A DNA stretch of 64,000 bases from Piscinibacter sp. HJYY11 (GTDB lineage Bacteria; Pseudomonadota; Gammaproteobacteria; Burkholderiales; Burkholderiaceae_C): NCBI RefSeq assembly GCF_016735515.1, contig NZ_JAERQZ010000001.1:3274746-3338745 (forward strand), read 5' to 3'. The notes beneath the pieces were generated by a model. The model had not been told where the DNA came from. It was given only the letters and a program-made list of their open reading frames with translations, and searched no databases. The position numbers were made by a program, and so were the translations under genes. How positions within the stretch are numbered: position 1 is the stretch's first letter; every line of letters starts with the position of its first letter. This document shows, piece after piece, positions 8,817 to 20,404 of the stretch.

Positions 8817-10235
8817 ATGAGCGCTGACCTCTGGCAACGTGGCTGCGAACGACTCGCGGCAGAGTTGCCCGAACAACAATTCAACACCTGGATCCGGCCG
8901 CTGCCGGCCGCCGATGTCACCGACGAGGGCGGTGATGTGGCCGTGGCCAGCGTGCAGGTGCCCAACCGCTTCAAGCTCGACTGGATCCGAAACCAGTACG
9001 CCGGCCGCATCGAGGCCGTGCTGAGCGAATTGGCGGGCAAACCGGTGCGTCTGGACCTGACACTGGCCGCACGCGAGTCGCAGGCGACGGGCGCGACTGC
9101 CCTGCGCCCGAACGGTCCGCGGTCCTTCACCCAGGCCCTGCGCCAGGCCCCGGCTGCCAATGACGCACCCGCGCCCGTTCGGCCCGCCGACAGCGGCCAG
9201 AGCGCCCACCTGCCACGCCACCGCCTGAACCCGGCCCTCACCTTCGACACGCTGGTGCCCGGACGCGCCAATCAGATGGCGCGCACTGCCGCGTTGCACG
9301 TGGCCGGTGCCCCGGGGCAGATGTACAACCCGCTCTTCATTTATGGCGGGGTCGGCCTCGGCAAGACCCACCTGGTGCACGCCGTCGGCAATGCCTTGCT
9401 GGCCGATCGCCCTGATGCCCGGGTGCTCTACCTGCACGCCGAGCAGTTCATCACCGACGTGGTGAAGAACTACCAGCGCAAGACCTTCGACGAGCTCAAG
9501 GCCAAGTACCACCAGCTCGACCTGCTGCTGATCGACGACGTGCAGTTCTTTGCCGGCAAGGAGCGCACCCAGGAGGAGTTCTTCAACGCCTTCGAAGCGC
9601 TGCTGGCCAAGCGCGCCCACATCATCATGACCAGCGACACCTACCCCAAGGGACTGGTGGACATCGACGAGCGCCTCACCTCCCGCTTCGACGCCGGCCT
9701 GACCGTCGCGATCGAGCCGCCCGAGCTCGAGATGCGCGTGGCCATCCTGATGCGCAAGGCCGACAGCGAAGGCACCTCGATGCCGGAGGACGTGGCCTTC
9801 TTCGTCGCCAAGAACGTGCGCGCCAACGTGCGCGAACTCGAAGGCGCGCTGCGCAAGATCCTGGCCTATTCACGTTTCTCGCAGAAGGACATCAACATCC
9901 AGCTCGCCCGCGAGGCGCTGAAGGACCTGTTGTCGATCCAGAACCGCCAGATCGGCGTCGAGAACATCCAGAAGACGGTGGCGGATTTCTACAAGATCAA
10001 GGTCGCCGACATGTACAGCAAGAAGCGCCCGGCCAGCATCGCGCGGCCGCGCCAGATCGCCATGTACATCGCCAAGGAGATGACGCAGAAGAGCCTGCCC
10101 GAGATCGGCGAACTCTTCGGCGGCCGCGACCACACGACGGTGCTTCACGCGGTGCGCAAGATCGCCGCCGAACGCCAGAAGAACACCGAGCTCAACCAGC
10201 AGCTGCACGTGCTGGAACAGACGCTCAAGGGCTGA
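8817..10235 (+). CDS. dnaA: Chromosomal replication initiator DnaA
   Basis: DnaA binds boxes at oriC, oligomerises with ATP and melts the origin. The 472-residue protein shows domain I (about 1-85), a Pro/Ala-rich linker, an AAA+ domain with Walker [10 protein letters not shown] (about 173-181) and Walker [10 protein letters not shown], and a C-terminal DNA-binding domain with the signature [16 protein letters not shown] 8817 is preferred because [13 protein letters not shown] begins the conserved domain I; longer in-frame extension upstream would run through the promoter and DnaA box. dnaN follows 258 bases downstream. Confidence 0.98.
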   Translation: MSADLWQRGCERLAAELPEQQFNTWIRPLPAADVTDEGGDVAVASVQVPNRFKLDWIRNQYAGRIEAVLSELAGKPVRLDLTLAARESQATGATALRPNGPRSFTQALRQAPAANDAPAPVRPADSGQSAHLPRHRLNPALTFDTLVPGRANQMARTAALHVAGAPGQMYNPLFIYGGVGLGKTHLVHAVGNALLADRPDARVLYLHAEQFITDVVKNYQRKTFDELKAKYHQLDLLLIDDVQFFAGKERTQEEFFNAFEALLAKRAHIIMTSDTYPKGLVDIDERLTSRFDAGLTVAIEPPELEMRVAILMRKADSEGTSMPEDVAFFVAKNVRANVRELEGALRKILAYSRFSQKDINIQLAREALKDLLSIQNRQIGVENIQKTVADFYKIKVADMYSKKRPASIARPRQIAMYIAKEMTQKSLPEIGELFGGRDHTTVLHAVRKIAAERQKNTELNQQLHVLEQTLKG

Positions 10236-10493
10236 GGACGAGACAAGGAAGAAGCTTCAGCACACGCGCCGGCGCCGTGTCAAATCACAAGCCTGGGGAC
10301 AACTTCAGAACAAGTTCCAGGATGTCCACAGCCCCGCGCCCTTCCCCAAAGTTGTTGTCGGTTCGTCCCGGGTTTTGCGAGGTCGTCGCACACAGGGTTC
10401 GCTTGAAGATAAACGCTTGATGGAACAGGAGAAAATGGCGTTCTCCACAGAAAATGTCGTGCTCTACTACGACGACCAATTTAAGAGGTTGAC

Positions 10494-11600
10494 ATGATTG
10501 TCTTGAAGACAGCACAAGAAAAAGTCTTGAGCGCCTTGCAGGCCGTCTCGGGCATCGTCGAGCGTCGTCACACCTTGCCCATCCTGGCCAACGTGCTGAT
10601 CAAGAAGACCGGCGGCCAGATCGAGTTCACGACTTCCGACCTCGAGATCCAGGTGCGCACCACGGCCGAGTTCGACGGCGACGCGGGCAACTTCAGCACC
10701 ACCGTTGGGGCCCGCAAGCTGATCGACATCCTGCGTTCGCTGCCGGCCGACCAGACGGTGAGCCTGTCGGCCAACCAGAACAAGCTCACGCTGCAAGGCG
10801 GCAAGAGCCGCTTCACGCTGCAGACCCTGCCGGCCGACGACTTCCCGCTGGTGCAGGAAGCCGCCGACTTCGGGCCGATGTTCAGCGTGCCGCAGAAGAC
10901 GCTGAAGACCTTGATCAACCAGGTGCACTTCGCGATGGCGGTGCACGACATCCGCTACTACCTGAACGGCATCCTCTTCGTCGCCGAAGGCAAGAGCCTG
11001 ACCTTGGTCGCCACCGATGGCCACCGCCTCGCGCTCGCGCAGGCCACGCTCGATGTCGAGATCCCGAAGCAGGAAGTGATCCTCCCGCGCAAGACGGTGC
11101 TCGAGCTGCAGCGCCTCCTGAAGGACGAAGACACCGCGATCGAGATGCGCTTTGCCGGCAACCAGGCGAAGTTCAGCTTCTCGGGCATGGAGTTCGTCAC
11201 CAAGCTGGTCGAGGGCAAGTTCCCCGACTACAACCGCGTGATCCCGAAGAACCACAAGAACAGCCTCACGCTCGGCCGCGCGCCGCTGCTGGCGAGCCTG
11301 CAACGTGCCGCCATCCTGACGAGCGAGAAGTTCAAGGGTGTGCGCGTCAACCTCGAGCCCGGCAGCCTGCGCATCGCCTCGAGCAACGCCGAACAGGAAG
11401 AGGCCAAGGAAGAACTCGAGGTCGACTACGGCGGCGACACCATCGAGATCGGCTTCAACGTGACCTACCTGATGGACGTGCTGGCCAACATGAGCGTCGA
11501 CATGGTCAAGCTCGAGCTCCAGGACACCAACTCCAGCGTCTTGATCACCGTGCCCGAGCAGGCCGGCTTCAAGTACGTGGTGATGCCGATGAGGATCTGA
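10494..11600 (+). CDS. dnaN: DNA polymerase III beta sliding clamp
   Basis: DnaN forms the ring-shaped dimer that tethers DNA polymerase III to DNA. The 368-residue sequence has the three repeated clamp folds and the family C-terminus ending YVVMPMRI, which forms part of the peptide-binding pocket. AAGAGG at 10483-10488 is well placed before ATG 10494. The 258-base gap after dnaA may hold its own promoter, though I see no clear one; it contains the one-mismatch DnaA box at 10441-10449. Confidence 0.98.
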   Translation: MIVLKTAQEKVLSALQAVSGIVERRHTLPILANVLIKKTGGQIEFTTSDLEIQVRTTAEFDGDAGNFSTTVGARKLIDILRSLPADQTVSLSANQNKLTLQGGKSRFTLQTLPADDFPLVQEAADFGPMFSVPQKTLKTLINQVHFAMAVHDIRYYLNGILFVAEGKSLTLVATDGHRLALAQATLDVEIPKQEVILPRKTVLELQRLLKDEDTAIEMRFAGNQAKFSFSGMEFVTKLVEGKFPDYNRVIPKNHKNSLTLGRAPLLASLQRAAILTSEKFKGVRVNLEPGSLRIASSNAEQEEAKEELEVDYGGDTIEIGFNVTYLMDVLANMSVDMVKLELQDTNSSVLITVPEQAGFKYVVMPMRI

Positions 11601-11667
11601 CCCCTGCGCGGCCCTCGTGCCGACCGTGACATGCCAAGCGGGCTTCGGCCCGCTTCACCGTTTCTAA

Positions 11668-14220
<2,553 letters not shown>

Positions 14221-14247
14221 AGCGTCGAGCGCAGCGGCTCAAAAAAG

Positions 14248-14271
14248 CAAAGGCCCCGCGAGGGGCCTTTG
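14248..14271. terminator. Bidirectional hairpin terminator after gyrB
   Basis: A perfect 10-bp stem (14248-14257 with 14262-14271) closes on loop GCGA. Arms begin with AAA and end with TTT, so gyrB (+) and csbD (-) transcripts can both end here. It has the same stem length and loop size as the terminator at 2208-2231. Confidence 0.82.
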
Positions 14272-14290
14272 TCATGGTGCTGTCGAGACA

Positions 14291-14476
14291 TCAGACACGA
14301 TGCCGCGAGCCCTTCAGCGCTTCACGCGCGTTGCCCACGCTCTTCTGCGCCTTGCCTTCGACCTGCTTGGCCGCGCCACGCTCTTCGTGCTTGGGGCTGC
14401 CGATCACTTCGCCGGTCTTGCGTTGCACCTTGCCGGCGGCGTCCTTCATGGCGCCCTTCACTTGGTCTCGGTTCAT
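14291..14476 (-). CDS. CsbD family stress-response protein
   Basis: The 61-residue, Lys/Glu-rich, hydrophilic protein (MNRDQVKGAMKDAAGKVQRK...) matches the CsbD family, small proteins often induced by general stress. Their molecular role is unclear. AGGAG stands seven bases before ATG 14476, fixing this start over an upstream in-frame extension. The gene is alone; 32 bases above its start is a 21-bp palindrome. Confidence 0.85.
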   Translation of the reverse strand: MNRDQVKGAMKDAAGKVQRKTGEVIGSPKHEERGAAKQVEGKAQKSVGNAREALKGSRHRV

Positions 14477-14507
14477 ATGAACTCCTTCAGTCGGTGGTTG
14501 CCATACG

Positions 14508-14528
14508 AAGCATGTGATGCACATGCTT
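14508..14528. promoter_or_regulatory. Palindrome upstream of csbD
   Basis: AAGCATGTG and CACATGCTT face each other over the 3-base spacer ATG. Perfect 9-base arms in a promoter-proximal position suggest an operator or a 5'-leader hairpin; the sequence does not say which. Confidence 0.4.
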
Positions 14529-14603
14529 CACCGTGAGACAAGGCTACGCCGATCGTCTCGAGTCGGCTGCGAGAGAGAGGCGCGGTTCGTGGTCGGACCT
14601 CGC

Positions 14604-15389
14604 CTACAGGCGCGGTGCCGTGGGCTCGGCGCTCAGCGCCGGTGCGCCGCTCTCGTCTTTCAGCTGCACGCCGGTGAGCTGTCGGCGGCGCGCTTCCTGC
14701 GCCAGCCACCACAGCGTGTGCGCCGCCTGCGCATACGGCAGGCCCTCGGGCCGGATGTTGGAGATGCAGTTGCGTTCGGCGTCGTGCCGGCCGGTGCGCG
14801 GCGCCCAGGTGAGGTAGACGCCCAGGCTGTCGGGCGAGCTGAGGCCAGGGCGTTCGCCGATCAGCACCGCCACAAGCTGGGTGCAAAGGGCTTCACCGAT
14901 CGGGTCGCCGAGCGCGACACGCGCCTGCTCGGCGACGACCACGGGCCCCAGGCGCCAACCGGCAGGGGCTCGTCGGCGCACTTCGGTGAGCAGTGGCAGC
15001 GCGTGCCGCTCGAGGGCGAGCGACGAGAGGCCGTCACCCGCCACCAGCAGCAGGTCGCAGCCGGTCGCGTCGGTCTGCTGTTGCAAGGTGTGCTGCGAGG
15101 CGTCGTCCAGGCGGCGGCCGAGGTCGGGGCGCAGCAGGTAGGTGGCACGGTCGGGGGCCGCGCTGTGCACGCGCAGTGTCGGCCAGCCATCGGTTTGAAG
15201 TCGCTTGCACAAGCCGGCCGCATTGAGCGGCAGGTGCACCGCATCGCGCGCCATCGCATGCGCCGCGCCGAAGCGCAGCAGCTCCTGCGTGGGCACGCTC
15301 ACCCCCGTGCGGCCGAGGGCCACGCGCGCCGGGGTGTGGGCCTTCAGGGCCTGCCACGGGTCTGGCGTCACCGCGCCGTCATGGCTCAT
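14604..15389 (-). CDS. eutC: Ethanolamine ammonia-lyase small subunit
   Basis: EutC is the small subunit of the adenosylcobalamin-dependent lyase that splits ethanolamine to acetaldehyde and ammonia. The 261-residue sequence (PDPWQALKAHTPARVALGR..., SPDSLGVYLTWAPRTGRHDAERNCISNI) is typical for the family. Its ATG at 15389 overlaps the eutB stop by four bases, so the subunits are translationally coupled. An upstream in-frame start would lie inside eutB and adds no conserved sequence. Use of B12 is inferred from the family. Confidence 0.95.
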   Translation of the reverse strand: MSHDGAVTPDPWQALKAHTPARVALGRTGVSVPTQELLRFGAAHAMARDAVHLPLNAAGLCKRLQTDGWPTLRVHSAAPDRATYLLRPDLGRRLDDASQHTLQQQTDATGCDLLLVAGDGLSSLALERHALPLLTEVRRRAPAGWRLGPVVVAEQARVALGDPIGEALCTQLVAVLIGERPGLSSPDSLGVYLTWAPRTGRHDAERNCISNIRPEGLPYAQAAHTLWWLAQEARRRQLTGVQLKDESGAPALSAEPTAPRL

Positions 15390-16774
15390 GCTGCCGCCTC
15401 GATCAGCGGATGTTTCGCCGGCACCGGCAGCACATGCCCGGCCGCATCGGTGATGCCCATGCGCTGCAGCCAAGTCTCGAACTCCGGCGCACGCTTCAGG
15501 CCCAGCAGCTCGCGCAGGTAGAGGGCGTCGTGGAAGGAGGTGCTCTGGTAGTTGAGCATCACGTCGTCGGCGCCCGGCACGCCCATCAGGAAGCTCAGGC
15601 CCGCATTGGCGAGCAGGGTCATCAGCGCATCCATGTCGTCGCCATCGGCTTCGGCATGGTTGGTGTAGCAGACGTCGCAGCCGATCGGCAGGCCGAGCAG
15701 CTTGCCGCAGAAGTGGTCTTCCAGGCCGGCGCGGATGATCTGCTTGCCGTCGTAGAGGTACTCCGGCCCGATGAAGCCGACGACGGTGTTGACGAGCAGC
15801 GGCGAATACGCGCGCGCCACCGCATAGGCGCGGGCCTCGCAGGTCTGCTGGTCCACACCGTGGTGCGCGTTGGCGCTGAGCGCCGAGCCCTGGCCCGTCT
15901 CGAAGTACATGACGTTGGCGCTCGCCGGGTCGCCGACCGTGGCGCGCTTGAGCGACAGCGCAGCCTCGCGGGCTTCCTTCAGGAGCGCCAGGTCGATGCC
16001 GAACGAGGCATTGGCCTGCTGCGTGCCGGCAATAGACTGGAACACCAGGTCCACGGGCGCGCCGTGCTCGATCGCCTGCACGGTGTTGGTCACGTGCGTC
16101 AGCACGCAGGACTGGGTGGGGATCTGAAAGCGCGTGATCAGTTCGTCGAGCCGCTGCAGCAGCGAGACGATCGCCGGCACGTTGTCGCTCGCCGGGTTGA
16201 TGCCGATCACCGCGTCGCCCGCGCCATAGAGCAGGCCGTCGAGCGTGGACACCGCGATGCCGCGGGGGTCATCGGTCGGGTGGTTGGGCTGCAGGCGCAC
16301 CGCCAGGTGGCCGGGCAGGCCGATGGTGTTGCGAAAGCGGGTGACGACACGGCACTTGCGCGCGACGAGGATCAAATCCTGATGGCGCATCAGCTTGCTG
16401 ACCGCCGCGGCCATCTCGGGCGTGATCCCGGTGTGCACACGGGCGAGTGCCGCGCTGTCGGCCGCGTCCGACAGCAGCCAGTCGCGGAAGCCCCCGACGG
16501 TGAGGTGTGCGATCTCGGCGAAGGCCGCCTTGTCGTGCGTGTCGATGATGAGGCGCGTGACCTCGTCGCTCTCGTAGGGCACGAGCGCCTCATCGAGAAA
16601 GCGCTGCAGCGGCAGCTCGGCCAGGCACATGCGCGCGCCCATGCGTTCGGCGTAGCTGGTGGCCGCCACGCCGGCGAGCTGGTCACCCGAGCGCAGCGGC
16701 GTGGCCTTGGCCATCACCGCCTTCAGGTCGGCGAACTGCCAGGTCTGGGTGCCGATGCGGTGCTGGTAGGGCAT
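15386..16774 (-). CDS. eutB: Ethanolamine ammonia-lyase large subunit
   Basis: EutB carries the active site and most of the cobalamin-binding surface of the lyase. The 462-residue protein begins MPYQHRIGTQTWQFADLKAVM and is full length for the family (E. coli about 453). It lies between the permease and eutC on the minus strand. No shell-protein, eutA, eutE or eutG-like gene is nearby. The acetaldehyde must be handled by enzymes elsewhere, so this is the simple, non-microcompartment form of the pathway. Confidence 0.96.
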   Translation of the reverse strand: MPYQHRIGTQTWQFADLKAVMAKATPLRSGDQLAGVAATSYAERMGARMCLAELPLQRFLDEALVPYESDEVTRLIIDTHDKAAFAEIAHLTVGGFRDWLLSDAADSAALARVHTGITPEMAAAVSKLMRHQDLILVARKCRVVTRFRNTIGLPGHLAVRLQPNHPTDDPRGIAVSTLDGLLYGAGDAVIGINPASDNVPAIVSLLQRLDELITRFQIPTQSCVLTHVTNTVQAIEHGAPVDLVFQSIAGTQQANASFGIDLALLKEAREAALSLKRATVGDPASANVMYFETGQGSALSANAHHGVDQQTCEARAYAVARAYSPLLVNTVVGFIGPEYLYDGKQIIRAGLEDHFCGKLLGLPIGCDVCYTNHAEADGDDMDALMTLLANAGLSFLMGVPGADDVMLNYQSTSFHDALYLRELLGLKRAPEFETWLQRMGITDAAGHVLPVPAKHPLIEAAA

Positions 16775-16819
16775 GTGTGGGTGGCGTCGGATGCGCGGCG
16801 GCTGGGCCGCGACGCGGGC

Positions 16820-18190
16820 TCAGCCCGCGTTCGGCATGACCGGGGCGGCCGCTTCGCGGCGCTTGTGGCCCCCCAGCATGAACACAACATACGCGAGGAG
16901 CATGGTCCCGGCAAACACGCCCGCCAGCAGGGTGTTGTAGTAGACCATCGCGGCCAGGCACAGCACCGCCAGCGAGAGCGCAATGGCCGGGAACACCGGG
17001 TAGCCGATGGCCGGGAAGGGCCGCGCCAGATCGGGCTCCTTCTTGCGCAGCGCGAAGAGGCTGAGCATCGACATGATGTACATCACGATCGCACCGAACA
17101 CCGACATCGTGACGATGTTGGCCGTCAAGGTCTGCCCGCCGAAGGAGAAGAGCTGGTCGCTGAAGATCGCGGCGATGCCGATCACGCCGCCGGCCAGCAC
17201 CGCGCGGTGCGGCGTGCCGAAGCGCGGGTGGATGGCTGCGAAATAGCTCGGCAGGTAACCGGCGCGTCCGAGCGCGAAGATCTGCCGCGAGTAGCCGAGG
17301 ATGATCCCGTGGAACGAGGCCACCAGCCCGAAGAGGCCGATCCACACCAGCATGTGCAGCCAGTTGCTGTTCTCGCCCACCACGGTCTTCATGGCCTGCG
17401 GCAAGGGGTCGTTGATGTTGGACAGCTTGCGCCAATCGCCCACGCCGCCCGCGAACACCATCACGCCGATGGCCAGCACCACCAGGGTGATGATGCCGGC
17501 GATGTAGGCCACTGGAATGGTGCGCTTCGGGTCCTTGGCTTCTTCGGCGGCCATGGCCACGCCTTCGATCGCCAGGAAGAACCAGATCGCAAACGGGATG
17601 GCCGCAAACATGCCCGAGATGGCCACGACGCTGAAGGTGTCTTGCCCCGCCCAGCCGTGGGCCACGAAGTTGGCCACCGAAAACGCGGGCGCCACCCCCC
17701 CCATGAACACCAGCAACTCGAAGATGGCGAGCGCGGTGATGATCAGCTCGAAGGTCGCGGCCGTCCTGACGCCGACGATGTTGAGCGCCATGAAGATCAC
17801 ATAGGCGCCGGTGGCCATGAGCTTCTGGTCGACCCCGGGAAATTGCACGCCCAGGTAGGAGCCGATGGCCATTGCGATGGCCGGCGGTGCGAACACGAAT
17901 TCGATCAGGGTGGCGAAGCCGGCGATGAAGCCCCCGACCGGCCCGAAGGCACGCGACGCGTAGGCGAAGGGCCCACCGGCATTGGGGATCGCCGTCGTCA
18001 GCTCGGTGAAGCTGAAGATGAAGGTGGTGTACATCGCCGCGACGACGAGGGCCGTGATCATGAAGCCAAGCGTGCCGGCGCTGGCCCAGCCGTAGCTCCA
18101 GCCGAAGTACTCGCCCGAGATCACCAGCCCAACGGCCAGCCCCCACAGATGCCAAGCGTTCAACGTCGGTTTGAGGTGACCTGTTTGCAT
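16820..18190 (-). CDS. eat: Ethanolamine permease
   Basis: The 456-residue amino acid/polyamine/organocation-type transporter has about 12 hydrophobic segments and begins MQTGHLKPTLNAWHLWGLAVG. Family resemblance (GEYFGWSYGWASAGTLGFM...) and position directly upstream of eutB-eutC support ethanolamine import. ATG 18190 has GGAG in place; an upstream in-frame extension is not hydrophobic and is unlikely. It is the first gene of the operon; its leader holds the hairpin at 18229-18254. Confidence 0.93.
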   Translation of the reverse strand: MQTGHLKPTLNAWHLWGLAVGLVISGEYFGWSYGWASAGTLGFMITALVVAAMYTTFIFSFTELTTAIPNAGGPFAYASRAFGPVGGFIAGFATLIEFVFAPPAIAMAIGSYLGVQFPGVDQKLMATGAYVIFMALNIVGVRTAATFELIITALAIFELLVFMGGVAPAFSVANFVAHGWAGQDTFSVVAISGMFAAIPFAIWFFLAIEGVAMAAEEAKDPKRTIPVAYIAGIITLVVLAIGVMVFAGGVGDWRKLSNINDPLPQAMKTVVGENSNWLHMLVWIGLFGLVASFHGIILGYSRQIFALGRAGYLPSYFAAIHPRFGTPHRAVLAGGVIGIAAIFSDQLFSFGGQTLTANIVTMSVFGAIVMYIMSMLSLFALRKKEPDLARPFPAIGYPVFPAIALSLAVLCLAAMVYYNTLLAGVFAGTMLLAYVVFMLGGHKRREAAAPVMPNAG

Positions 18191-18228
18191 GAGGGCTCCA
18201 ATCAGAAGACGGCGATGGGGAACTGCGC

Positions 18229-18254
18229 GGCAAGGAATTAGCAAGTTCCTTGCC
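18229..18254. promoter_or_regulatory. Inverted repeat in eat leader
   Basis: Arms GGCAAGGAA and TTCCTTGCC (9 bp, perfect) flank an 8-base loop, about 40 bases upstream of the eat start. It could be an operator for an unlinked regulator or a leader hairpin; no dedicated regulator gene is adjacent. Confidence 0.4.
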
Positions 18255-18346
18255 GGTGCAGCTCCGCACACCGCGCGGATCGGAGGCCGTCAGGCGGCGT
18301 CGAATGGCGTCAGGGGTCGGCCCTCCAAAGGGGCCTCAAGAGGGGC

Positions 18347-18829
18347 TCAGCGCCGGCGGTCTTCCTCTTTGCCCGACACGGTCTGCGCATCGAGGCCGCG
18401 CGCGGGCGACTCGAAGGTCTGCTGCTCCTCGCCGCTCGGCTCGATCAGCTCCTCGATGATGAAGTTGCCATAGCGCTGTGCCCGCTCGGCGTGGAAGCGG
18501 CGGGCGATCTCGGCCACCTGCGTCCATTGCGCTTCTTCCTTGGCCTTGACGACGAGGAAGCTGTAGCCCTCGTCGGCCAGCTCGCCGTGGGCGCGGGCGA
18601 GGTTGATCTCCTGGCCCAGGTTGGCGAGCGGGCTGGCCTTGGCGAGGTCGATGTCGACCTGCTCGCGCATCTGGTCGGAGGTGTAGCGGGAGATGTTCTC
18701 GTCGGCGAAACCGGCCTCGCGGAGCGCGTCGGCGGCGGCGCCCATGTCCTGCTGGGTCGGGAACGAGACGATCACGTGGCCGACGGGGGCAAAGACGCCC
18801 AGCGTCTGGGGGTGCGACTGCTTGTCCAT
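18347..18829 (-). CDS. Conserved hypothetical, possible general-stress (YflT-like) protein
   Basis: The 160-residue soluble protein has a core VGHVIVSFPTQQDMGAAADALREAGF that resembles the alpha/beta sensor-like fold of YflT/GS17M stress proteins. It is followed by an acidic, helix-rich stretch and a charged tail. No catalytic motif is visible. CAGGAG before ATG 18829 gives a firm start. It is probably monocistronic. The family assignment is tentative and no function is claimed. Confidence 0.6.
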   Translation of the reverse strand: MDKQSHPQTLGVFAPVGHVIVSFPTQQDMGAAADALREAGFADENISRYTSDQMREQVDIDLAKASPLANLGQEINLARAHGELADEGYSFLVVKAKEEAQWTQVAEIARRFHAERAQRYGNFIIEELIEPSGEEQQTFESPARGLDAQTVSGKEEDRRR

Positions 18830-18931
18830 GGAAGGCTCCTGTGCGGCCCGGCGGGCCGCTTCCGTCGCATCGTCCCCATGCGGGCATGGCGCGTCACCCG
18901 GACGGCGGCGCGAGGGGCTGTCGGCGATTGC

Positions 18932-19666
18932 CTACTTGTGCAGGTGCGTGTGCGCTGCGCCGCCCTGTGCCAGCCCGGCCTGCCAGGGCGGCCAGGCGGC
19001 CTCGAACGGCGTGGCGGCGGGCGCAAAGGCGAGCGGGTTCGCCACCAGGCGCACCCAGGCCAGCGTGTCGTGGTGGTTGCCCGGGGGCGCGCCGTCGTCG
19101 CGGAAGGCCACGAGCCAGGCGTGCACCGCGGCGTAGTGCTGCGGGTGCTTGCGCAGCGTCCAGGCGAGGCCGACGAGGTCGGCATAGGCCTCTTCGCGGC
19201 GGGTCTGCTGCATGGCCTGCCAGGCGTCGCGCACGGAGGATTCACGCGAGGCGGCATCTTCGGCCTCGCGGCCGGCGCTGAAGCCGGCCGGCACGGTGTG
19301 CCACGCGCCGCGCACGTAGCGCCAGCAGTGCCCGAGTTCATGCGCGGCCATGGCCTCGACCACCGGTGTCAGCAAGGGCTCGGGAATGGCGGCGAGCGTG
19401 CTCCCGGCCTCGGGGTTGCCGCGCATCGAGAGCACGAGCTTGCAGCGCTCGTCGACGTAGGCCATGGCGAGCGGCGCTTGGCCCGGTGTGGGCTGCGGCT
19501 GCACCACGATGTCGAGCGGGAGGCGCTGCTGGCGCGCGTAGGCGATGACCGGCGAGGCCAGGCGCAGCCAGCGCTGCTCGAGGTCGGTCAGGCCCCCGTC
19601 GGCACGGGCGGGGATCGACGCGGCCAGGGCGCAGGCGAAGAGGGCGGGCTTCCACATGCCTCCCAT
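18932..19666 (-). CDS. Exported putative zinc metallopeptidase-like protein (HELGH)
   Basis: About 244 residues: a signal peptide (WKPALFACALAASIPARA) followed by a soluble domain with AAHELGHCW (about residue 110), an HExxH zinc-binding motif. A downstream EEAYADLVGLAW gives a plausible third ligand, as in gluzincin- or DUF-type peptidases. The product probably acts in the periplasm. The start is uncertain: GTG 19681, ATG 19666 and ATG 19657 are in frame; 19666 leaves a normal signal peptide. The family was not recognised, and whether it is an active protease is unknown. Confidence 0.6.
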   Translation of the reverse strand: MGGMWKPALFACALAASIPARADGGLTDLEQRWLRLASPVIAYARQQRLPLDIVVQPQPTPGQAPLAMAYVDERCKLVLSMRGNPEAGSTLAAIPEPLLTPVVEAMAAHELGHCWRYVRGAWHTVPAGFSAGREAEDAASRESSVRDAWQAMQQTRREEAYADLVGLAWTLRKHPQHYAAVHAWLVAFRDDGAPPGNHHDTLAWVRLVANPLAFAPAATPFEAAWPPWQAGLAQGGAAHTHLHK

Positions 19667-19791
19667 TGGACCGGGCTGCACGTGCGGTCAAGGCTCGAAG
19701 AGTGCGGACTAAGCACGACTTTTCAGGGGGATGCCGGCTTGATCTGTTGCACGCACCGGCTACCCTAAGGCCGCGACCTGCTGCCTTGGCC

Positions 19792-20391
19792 ATGAAAAGA
19801 TTCCAAGCCCTGCTCGACCAGCTGACCCTCGGCCTCGACACCCAGGCTTACACCCTGGAGCAGAGCGCCGAGATGGTGTGCCGCCACATCCAGGCCGAAC
19901 TCGGGTGTTCGCAGGTGAGCGTGTGGCTGCTGGAGGCGCGCGAGAGCGGCCCCTTCCTGCGCCACCAGATCGGCTACGACGGGCCGGCCGGGCGGGTGCT
20001 GCTCGGCTCGGAGCTGGCGAGCCACCCCGACATCTGGCCCTACGTGGAAGAGCTCACGCGGCAGGGCGTGTTCGCGAGCGACGACGCACTGGCCGACGAG
20101 CGCCTCGGCGGCCTGCGCGAGAGCTTCCTCGCGCCGCTCGACCTGCGCTCGGTGCTCTACGCCACCATCGGTGCCAACGGCAACACGACCGCGCTGCTGG
20201 CCTGTGCCGAGCGGGGCGCCAAGCGCCGCTGGTCGGCGGTGGAGATCCGCACGCTCAAGGCGTGTGCCGACGCGATCTCGCTGCGGCGTGCACGACGCCA
20301 CCGGCGTGAGGCCGAGGCGGCCTCGCTTGCGCAGCGCCTGCTGCAGTCGCAGGTCCAGCCGAAGCTCAGCGTGCTGCCGCCCGAGGACTGA
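19792..20391 (+). CDS. GAF domain protein
   Basis: The 199-residue protein has one GAF fold (about 15-165: RHIQAELGCSQVSVWLLE, then ADERLGGLRESFLAPLDLRSVLYATI) and a short helical tail. There is no kinase, cyclase or output domain. GAF domains bind small ligands such as cyclic nucleotides or haem; the ligand cannot be told. ATG 19792 starts at the natural N-terminal helix; a longer in-frame extension upstream is low-complexity and overlaps the divergent gene. It is convergent with gshA. Confidence 0.75.
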   Translation: MKRFQALLDQLTLGLDTQAYTLEQSAEMVCRHIQAELGCSQVSVWLLEARESGPFLRHQIGYDGPAGRVLLGSELASHPDIWPYVEELTRQGVFASDDALADERLGGLRESFLAPLDLRSVLYATIGANGNTTALLACAERGAKRRWSAVEIRTLKACADAISLRRARRHRREAEAASLAQRLLQSQVQPKLSVLPPED

Positions 20392-20404
20392 CGCCGGGCG
20401 GCAT

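Noticed and set aside
15410..18241. 943-codon + strand frame over eutB and the permease
   Set aside because: Shadow of real genes on the other strand; no recognisable protein signature.
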